DNA from: Seriola aureovittata
Taxonomy: Eukaryota > Chordata > Actinopteri > Carangiformes > Carangidae
Assembly (NCBI RefSeq): GCF_021018895.1
Contig: NC_079364.1
Coordinates: forward strand, 10,112,901-10,176,900
Direction: 5' to 3'
DNA length: 64,000 nucleotides
The notes beneath the pieces were generated by a model. It saw nothing but the letters and a program-made list of their open reading frames with translations, was not told the origin of the DNA and searched no databases. The position numbers were made by a program, and so were the translations under genes. Positions 13,101 through 23,100 of this stretch are shown here, piece after piece; position 1 is the stretch's first letter, and each line of letters starts with the position of its first letter.

Positions 13101-16100
13101 TGTGTTTCTGTGTGAATATATGTGCTTCTACATACATTTAAATACAGGCATGTGTGACTTTATATAAATGTAGTTAATGACCAAACATCTATATAATGAA
13201 AGTCTTTAGTATTTCTCTTTATTGAACCCCATGCTTATTGGTATTGGATATTACTTCTGTTCCTTAATATTTTGCCAACTCTCTCTGCCAGGAGTTGGAG
13301 AGGCATAGACTAGATATGGTATGGGTATGTTTATTTTTGTACATCTAACACCTGCATCGTGTAACTGGTTGTGTTATGGTTGTCATAGCAATGCATTAAG
13401 TGTAGCACTGGCTGCTGTCATACTACATTCTTCTGCATGGCTTTCCAGCAAAACCAACAAAAGAGAAAAAGAGTCAGTATGCTGCCTCCATCTGCTCGTC
13501 CTGAGGGACAACTGACCCTGTCACGGTGGCCAGGCAGCTTCTGTCCCCCTCCCCCATCCTACCCCTTCTACTCAGAATGCATTGCAAAGACTGCTAGCCA
13601 ATCCACACTCACTGTCTGAAAGTGCACTCGAGGAGTTTCCATCCATCACATACATTGTCTAACTGTTGTATTGGAGTAGCCTGTGTTACCCATGAGTGCT
13701 TGACGATTTCGGCCCAGACATTGAGCTTGTGTCTGTTCGTCCGTGCATCTGTTCTGCAGTCCACAGAGTGCTGGACTTTAACCTGCCCCATCCCAGCCTC
13801 TCTGTCATTCACTGTTCCTGTACTCTGCACAAAGAATGAAAACAGCTACTGAGAATCATTTTGTCTTTATGGTGGAGGGATTTCCTGGCAGATTATCGCC
13901 CTCCGCCAAGTTTGATGAGGGTACAGCACAACCATTGCTTGAAAATAAACCTGATAGACTGTTGAACAACAATATAATCAGTTCCACCATGAGGACAGAT
14001 ATGGTTCCGTGTAGCATTTTATTTTGGCCTCGCTGTCTTGCTTGTAGCCCTTCTCACTCATACACAGTCGCAGCTGAATCTAAAGGTCTGCCTATATGTT
14101 TCACAGTGGACTCTGAGCCGATTGTTGCTTCAACCCCTTTTTGTAGCTTCACTCGGAGCACAATGAAGGGGGGCAAATTGAGATAGATGAAATAATCCTG
14201 GTATTTAAGATTGTCATGTGCAATTGTATTGCATTTGATGTATTGTAGTTTCTTATCATAATAACCTTTAACATATTCAGTATTTTTGATGAATTGAAAA
14301 AGCTAGAAAAAGCTGAATGCCACAGGCTTCATGTCCTTTTTGAACTTGTCCTTTTTGAAGTTTTCTATTTGTAGATAAATGAAACCAATAAGAACATAGA
14401 AATATTGCAGCAGAGTGCTTGGCATCCAGCCTGTTTTGTTTATCACAATGACAAAACGATCCTCACAAACAGCCCATTTTAGTCCCTATGTGCTGGAAAT
14501 GTCCTTGGCAAGCCCTAATAGTGGCAATTGTGTCTTTCTGGTGGATCACAGAGGGAATGACAGCCTGATACGGTGGAGCGGGAAACCTAAAGAGATCAAA
14601 TGAAATGATAGTCAGTCACCGGTGATTCCGGTGCCCTTTTGCAGTAGACTGTGTAACATAGATGTCTCATCCTCAGCAGTTACATACTGTGCTAATACTT
14701 AAGCTGCCAAAACCACTGAAGTGGAACTGCTCTGTTTGTAGCTACTCTTTACCATCCATTCCTCTTTGTCGTTCCCCTCACCAAATATTATTAGAATGAT
14801 GCGTCAAATAAACATTAGCATTGACTCATGTAATTGAATTTTATTATTTTGATCGTAAGGCCAATGTGGCATGTCAGAAGATTTCTGGCAACCAGCGTTT
14901 TGTTGCTTTTGTTGTGTCAGCTTTAGTTTAGAGGCGCCGTCACCGATTCCAGCTGCTTCTCTTTTTGAGCCTGTCATCACATCTACTTTATATCGCATCT
15001 ATGTGTTGCTTTTTGGTTGTCATTGTACTACTGTACTCTTCACTTATGCTTCCACCACACATGTGAAAGTGCATACATGTGAAGCATCGTTTTGTGTTTG
15101 TTCAAGTATGGTGCCTCTATTGAATTTAGTGCATCGCAATTTTGCATTAATGCACACTAAATTTAGTCGACCTTGAGGACTGTATGTACAATGTGTGCTT
15201 GTTAATGTGCCTCTGTGTTTTTTACCACTCTAGGAGAGGGAGAGGAGAAGGCAACATGTAATGCTGATGAAGGCTGTTGAGGCTCGCAAGAAAGCAGAGG
15301 TAGTCCATATGCACACAAATAAATGCAGAAGTACACATACAGTCCACTCCATAAAAAGAGCCTCAGTCATTATTCCTTGGATGGATTCCCGCTTCCTTTC
15401 CTTTTTGTGCGTTCTTTCCATCCATTCATTTTTTTTTTTCTACACACTTACCAAGTCAAAAGATTCTGGCCCTCAAGCACTTTTCCTTTGAATGCACAGC
15501 AGCATTAGGCTGAATTCTAATACTGCTCAGCAAAGTCAAGTAAACCTTCTTGTCTGTTTCACACACACACACACACACACACACTTACGTACACACATAA
15601 ATGCACACACACACACACACACACACTTTGCTTCCCTAATGCTCCCTTGAATTTTGGACTCTCTAGGAGCGTGAGCGCTTGCGGCAGGAGAAAAGGGATG
15701 AGAAGCGCCTGAACAAAGAGCGTAAACTGGAGCAACGGAGGCTGGAGCTGGAGATAGCGAGGGAACTGAAGAAGCCAAATGAAGACATGTGTCTGTCTGA
15801 TCACAAGGTAGCTTAGACAGTAGTCCGTCCGGTCAGTGCTGTGAGTGTAAAGTTGATCACAAGAAGAAAAAAAACAAAACAAAACAAACGATCAAAACAA
15901 AAAAACAAAACAATGTAAATTGTAGTCCGTACACAATGTAATGTAACGTCAATTTTTCTCCAAAATCTTATGTTATTAGAAGGCAGTAGGTTGGCACAGT
16001 CACAAAATGCCTGTCTTGCCATTATAACAATAATAATAGTTATTATCATCATTATTCTTTTTTATTATTATCATTATTATTATTACATTTTCTTGAGGGT

Positions 16101-17072
16101 CAGTACTTACAATAAGACTACATGGTAGCAAGCCTTTTTATGTGTGGAGGTGTGTGCCCCCAAGTGGCTAAAGAAGAGTACTGCATCATGTAGAAAATTA
16201 GCAGTCATTACTATAAATTTGAAAGCACCATCTTGATAACAGTCAACAGATGTGTGATATAATGACAGGTTTTCTCCCATTTACCTCTGTTGTTCAACTC
16301 ATAATTTTCTGTTGTCCAAATTAGATTTAATTTATTGATCTCATAGTAACACACAACAACAGCAAAAACAGCTGACAATCCTATTTAACCCACTCTCCTT
16401 TGTCCAGCCTCTCCCTGAGTTCTCCCGGATTCCTGGACTCATCCTGCCAGGACGTGCTGTGTCAGACTGCCTGATGCTGATGCAGTTCCTGCGAGGCTTC
16501 GGGAAGGTTTTGGGGCTTGATTTGAATGTGGATGTGCCCACCCTGGGCATGCTACAGGAGGGCTTGCTCAACGTGGGGGACAGCATGGGCCACGTCCAAG
16601 ACCTTCTCGTCAAACTGCTTTCTCTGGCAGTCTGTGATCCCGGTTTGCCACCTGGACACAAGGTGAGTTAGGTCAAAGTTGATTACATTATGCATTGTAT
16701 TTGTGTATAATTTAATGTGTATAACCAGTGGAACCATCTTGAGAATTACACCTGAGACAGAAATATGGCATATATTGCTCTCTCTGATCATTTTGGTCAG
16801 AAGTGACTTCATACGAAAAGTTTATTTATTAGTATTGTTATATATTGTTTTACATGCCAAATGTATGATTAACTTAGTAAATATGATGCATTGCTTAAAT
16901 TTAAAATAAGAATCCACATATAAAGTATGTAGACCTAGCACCTACTAAAGCACTTACAATACTAAAATATCTCTAAAAGGTTAATGCACCAATCATTCAT
17001 TTAATCTAATAGGAACCAGTCTTCAGTATGAGTACTTTTACATTTGATAATTTGATATTAATTTTAGTGCTA

Positions 17073-17124
<52 letters not shown>

Positions 17125-20100
17125 TGTTGCTCATAAAGTTGGAATAAAATATGTTTTACCTCTTTCCATGAAATGATTGTGACAATGTGATTTATTTCAT
17201 TTCACCTGGGCAATTGGGACACATGATGTAATCATTGCACCTGGTCAAAAGTGATTACTGATGCATTTAAATAGGAATAAACAGAGGATTGTGTCTGAAA
17301 ACAAAATTATTCCAACTTAATGGGCAACAGTGTATATATATATATATATATCATATCATATTACTAGTAATTCTAAAATTACAAATAACTAGCTTAGAAG
17401 TCAAATCAACTCCTTTTTATCAAGAAGTGTTCATCAACTTTATGTCCTCATCTTCCTCGCCTCCTTTTACAGACAAAAACCATGCTGGGGGACCATCTGA
17501 CCAATGTTGGCATCAACAGGGATAATGTGTCTGAGGTGCTACAGATGTACATGGGAGCCCATTGTGCCAATACAGAACTGGCTCCTCTGGCCCTCAGTCT
17601 GAAGACTAAGGCCTTCCAGGCCCACACGCCTTCCCAGAAGGCCTCAATTCTGGGCTTCCTGGCTAATGAGCTGGCCTGCAGCAAGGCTGTTATCAGGTAG
17701 GTGAAGCAGGTGAAACTGAAAAGTGGGATTGTTCAACTGTTGAGTGTCGGTAATATATTGTTGGATGGTTATGCAAAAACACATAATTAGAAAGCCAACA
17801 ATAATAAATTAATCTATCATGCACTGTATGTGCTGATATATTTCTTAACACTCACTCAGTTATTCATTAGCCAATAGTGGTATGTTTTATTGATGCAGTG
17901 GAAACTGTTTAATAAAGCTTCCATAGGGAGCAGTAATTGGCAGTAGAGTCCTTTTGATTGTAAGGAAATTATGCAAGTATTAATTTGTGCATTGGGATAC
18001 CAGCTTATTAAGCTTTTTACTCAGGCTGCAGATAGCTGCCAGCTGCCTTGAGCTTTAATCTTTTATTAAATATATTTGTTATTATTTTCTGAGAATACCA
18101 AAAGCATAGATGTACATAGCCACAACTGTAACTGACAGGATTGCATTTCCTCTTGCAGTGAGATTGACAAGAGCCTTGATCAGATGGCAAACATGAGGAA
18201 GGACAAGATCATTATGGAGGGAAAACTGAAGAAGTGAGTTTTCTTTAATCCTTAAAAATACTGCTTTTAATCTCTGTCTCTGACTATCAGACTAACCTGT
18301 GTGTGTGTGTTTATGCAGGCTCAGGACCATTTATGCCAAACGTACTGGTAGGAGGGAGGCCAGTATGGGTGTGGAGGAGAACCAGTCTGTTGGGACTCCA
18401 TCCTCTGCTGCCAAACGCAAGAGGAAACTGGGTGCAGACAGTGAAGATGATGAAGACGACGATGATGACAGTGACGATCAGGCAGAGGAGGAGGAGGATG
18501 AGGAGGAGGAAGAAATTAAGAAAGTTAAAAAAGTGGAGACCTACGATGAGGTAGGGAGATTGATCCATCTATAGAGCCATGATCAAAACTGACCATGTCG
18601 GGTTGCTTGCAGACATTCAATGTATTTCTTTTGCCCCTGTCAGGATGATGTTGACCAAGCCACCAGTATTGAGGAGCTGGAGAAGCAGATAGAGAAGCTA
18701 GCCAAGGTTTGTTCTTTAAAATGTACAAGTGCTGTGACAAAGTCAGTACCCATTCACATAAATTTATAATTCATCAGATAATGAATTCATGCTTGGTTGA
18801 CACCGATAACGTGGGATTAAAAACAGAACACACAGCACGATAAAAAGAAAGTCTCTTGGGGGAGCAACTATGAAGAGATAAACCAAAGAAATGTGGAGTC
18901 TTACTGCTGTTTTTTTTTTTATTTCCCACTTTCATTGCTGGTGGTTATGCTGGGCTGTATGTTGCTGTGAAGTTTTGATAATCATGTTAGTTTTTGGAAG
19001 ATGTTTAATTATTTGAAAAACTAAATAAATTCTTAAAATAGCTACAACCTCTAAATGCTTTAATATGCAGTGTTTATTAAAAACAACCATGTGTTTTGTA
19101 CATTTTATGAACATGTACGCTAACATAGGGCTGTTGCTAATGAAGGCATTAATTAGCTTAATAAATTACCTCATTAGCATAGCATGTAATGCTCAATATA
19201 TCACGGTCATTACTGAAGGACATTAGTTAGTGTCTTTTGTTTTCCTGAAGGTCTATAAATAATGTATAGAAGTCACAGAGTATGTTTTGTACCATTGCAG
19301 CAACATCATCAGACCAGAAGAAAGCTGTTTGAGATCTCCCACTCTCTGCGCTCCATGATGTATGGCCAGGACCGTTACCGCCGCCGGTACTGGGTACTTC
19401 CCCACTGTGGAGGGGTCTTCATCGAAGCCATGGAGAGCGGAGAAGGTATTTACAGCGCAGTATACACAATGTTTGATTAATTTTTATGTTAAAATGCTTC
19501 ACAAAAATATTTGGAAAATAGAAAATGACTGTAAAAGATTTCATCAGAGGAAGAAAGAAATGTCGTAAATATATCTGTTCACATGCATGTTCAGCTGTTT
19601 TTGCCGCTATGAAATATGCTGATGATGTTTTACTTTATCTTAATTCTCTTAAGACTAATTTGAGATTGCATCTGTAAACTCTAATAATCTAACACAACTC
19701 TACTTATCTCCCAGAAACAAGTGTAGAATAATCTGCTCAGTTGTTGTATCACAGTAGAAGCGTTTTCAGATGCATCAACAGTTGGCTCTCTCATTTCCCT
19801 GCAGCACCAGAGGAACTGGAGGAGGAGCGACAGAGGAGGAGGAGGGCAGCAGAGGAGGTCAAGGTCAAAGAGGAACCTCAGGAGATCGAGTTGGAGAAGG
19901 AGAAACCCACCAACGTTGATGGGCAGACCATTCGAACACAAGGTTTGGAGCAACAGAAAGAGGAGGAGAAGGAGCACGAGGACAAAAGGAGCTCCCCGAC
20001 CCTCTTCTACCAGCAACCAGGCTGCGTATCCAAACTGTGTACACTCCGAGACGTCAACAAGGAAGTCGGCAAAGAAACTGTGAAGGCAGAGGACAAGGAG

Positions 20101-23100
20101 AGTCCCCATGTGAGACAAAACGGCAGCCCCCTGGGCACTCCTAATGCTTCAACTTCAGTAACATCATCCTCCCCCACCCACATTACCTCCGAGCCGGCAG
20201 TAGCAACAACCCCCTCCATGGTGACCACTAATGACACTACAAACATCCCTCTCCCAGCCTCAACCTCTTTATCTGTCCCGTGCCTGCCAGCCCCACGTGA
20301 AAGCCCAGGGAACACTCCTCCAACCTCATCCCCTGCTCCATCTCCACACCTCTCATTCCAAGCTAACGACCAGCTACTCAGAGTCCTGACAGAGAGGAGT
20401 GGCCACTGGTTCAGTCTGCTGCCTCGTAACCCCTGTGACCTCTCTTCCATCACCACGCCTCCTCCAGGAGCAGCCCATGTGTCTCCTCAGGCATCCTCCA
20501 CCCCAGCCAGGCCCAGATCCCCACCTCCATCCCCTGCCCTGCCTCTCACCCCTTCTGCTGCCTCAGCCTCCGCCAGCCCACACCACCCAGCTGGCCTCCT
20601 CAACTACCCAATATCGGCCCTGCAGGTGAGGCCGCTGGCAGGAAGCCAGACAGTTATATTTGCTACATACCAGATCACCTCAACTGTGACTCTCTGTTTT
20701 GTCTCCTTGAACTCCACCCCCACTCACCCTTCTGTTTTTCCTCTTTTCTCCCCAGGTGAAGCCCGGTGGTTCATTGCTAGGAGTTTCTTTCGGAAACTGG
20801 CCCAGTGGCATGATAAGTCCCAGCCTGCCTCTGTGCAGCAGCCCCAGCCCCAGCCCCATGCCGGGTCATTCTCTGGAGGGCAACACAGCAGCAAGTGTCT
20901 CTAGTAAGAGTGAATCACCTTTACCTCGCATTGAGAAATCTTCATCCATGCCCTCTCCTGCCTTGGAAATGCCCAAATCCCTCGACCACCTGGCACCTCG
21001 GCCCATCCCAGAGGGTGAGTGACAAAAAAAAAACACTAAGGGAAATTACAGCAGAGACCATGATCAACCTTCATTTTTTAGTTGAAAATAATTCACCTGC
21101 CTGAAAAGATTTCACTTGCCTGAATAATCCAAGATAATTGGATTAGGGAGCGTTCTGCTCTGCTGTACGCAATTTCATTTGGGTATAACATAGCTGAATG
21201 AAGCACCTTTTTACAGTGATGTATGTTCAGTGTCTCCGAGCTTACATGCCTGTTTGTGCTCATTGTTTCAGAGCTGCTGACAGGGTGGTGGCGGGTTTCT
21301 GACATCGAGGAGCTGAGAGCTTTAGTCAATGCTCTCCACAGCCGAGGCATCAGAGAGAAGGGCCTCCAGAGGCAGATGCAGAAATACATGGAGATCATCC
21401 CCCAGGTCTGCACCAAACACAAAGACGGTAAGTGTCTCAGCACTTCTTCTGAGCACATAATCACTGCATATAGCTTGGATTCATTAACAAGATTGAGAGC
21501 ATTTAGAAAGTAGATTATTTTGCGGTAATACATACTGATGCGGTGTGCTGTCATTCAAATTTATGTGTTGATCCCTGAATACACTGGCAACACTGCATCA
21601 TTTATGACTGAATCACATGATTGCTACATTGCTCATGTGTTTACCTGCCTGGATGAGTCTGTGTGTTCATGGCTGACTTAAACCTGTCGTGCCCTCCATC
21701 TAGTGGCCATGATTGAGCTGTGTGAGCTGGAGGAGAGCCAGGTCAGTGTGGAGTCGGTGCGAGGCTGGTGTGTTGAGGAGCAGGCGATGGAGATGGACAT
21801 TGCCGTGCTGCAGCAGGTGGAGGAGCTGGAGAGGAAGGTCACCGCAGCCAGCCTGCAGGTCAAGGTAAAATGCTAACACAAGAGCACAAATACATATTTT
21901 GTGGTGTAAAAAAATGATGTTTAAGCAGGGAAGGGTGTAAGGGTGTGATGAGAGGCCAAAAGCCTGAACAGCTGATTTCCTCTCCCAGGGCTGGACGTAT
22001 CCGGACCCTCAATCTGAGAGGGAGGACCTGGTGTATTACGAGCACAAGCCCCCCACAAAATCGACGGCAGCGTCGGCAAATGCAGGAGACAAGGACTCCA
22101 AGGAGCATCCTGAGGAGCGGGGGGAGAAGGGCGGGGTGATGCGTCACCTGGACAACCCGCTGGACATAGCAGTGACACGTCTGGCTGATCTGGAGCGCAA
22201 CATCGAGAGAAGGTACCTGAGGAGCCCCTTAGGTACCACCATTCAGATCAGGCTGGATAATGTGGGTACGGTCACTGTCCCTGCCCCCGCCCCATCCACT
22301 AGTGCTGACAGGGAAGGGTAGGTCATTTCTCCAACCAAAGCTCCCCACTCTCCCACTAAGACCCTTTCCTCTCTCTGTGTGTGCTTTTTGTTTCCCATAT
22401 TACTCAAAAAGTGAGGGCCTATGCTGCTTTCACAGCAGGTTTTTGTGGTGGCTTGTGGCATTTTTCTTTTTGTTTCTTTGGTCTTGTGCAGTTTTTAGGG
22501 TGGGTGAGAGGGGGGGCTGGGCTCCCCTTAATTTCATTTCCTGTACAGGCATTGTTTACTGGCATTTTTTTTTTCTGCAGTCATCTGCATGGTGTTGTGC
22601 ATCAGTAACTTTGGTTATGGTTGCACTCATGGCTCTCCCACTATACAGAATACTTACGCAGGTTCTGCTCCTTCACTCTTTCTGCATGAACGTCCCCTTA
22701 ACATGACAAAATCAGTGTGTACCTCTCCCCAGCGCCCTACACCCCCCAAAATCCTCATGCCTGTCTCTGCACAGCTGGAGCTCTTTATGGTCTGCTGTCT
22801 CGTTGGCGGCTGGTTCAGCTGATACAGTTTACTGCTTTGTGTGTGCGTAAATTCGCCCACATATTCACGCGTATGTGTGCGTTTTTGTTTCTCATCACCT
22901 TCCTATTATTCCTCGTTATCTTTTTTCCAGCGGTGAGGAGGAGGTGGCCCACGGCATGAAGGTGTGGAGGAAGGCCCTGACTGAAGTACGCAGCGCTGCC
23001 CAGTTGGCCATGTGCATCCAGCAACTGCAGAAGTCTATTGCCTGGGAGAGGTCCATCATGAAAGTGGTGAGCAACAGATAGAAATTAACCACGACTTTAT

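Larger units (their letters stand above)
16663..17472 (+). other. baz2b intron carrying the MITE and TA repeat
   Basis: Very AT-rich intron. Apart from the (TA)n/MITE block nothing was identified. Donor AAG|GTGAGT, acceptor CCTTTTACAG. Confidence 0.6.

Noticed and set aside
13836..14186. 116-codon frame in a BAZ2B intron
   Set aside because: No acceptor in the proper phase, no family resemblance, and it overlaps the candidate poly(A) signal of the possible short isoform.
15536..15882. Minus-strand frames with VCVCVCV runs
   Set aside because: Translation of the AC/GT microsatellites next to a BAZ2B exon.
20007..20456. 150-codon minus-strand frame
   Set aside because: Lies wholly opposite a BAZ2B exon and has no family resemblance or splice logic; a shadow of GC-rich coding sequence.
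20626..20755. Retained 130-nt coding segment joining the two BAZ2B linker exons
   Set aside because: Open through the intron in one frame, but it then reads the next exon out of its conserved frame (VSFGNWPSGM is lost).
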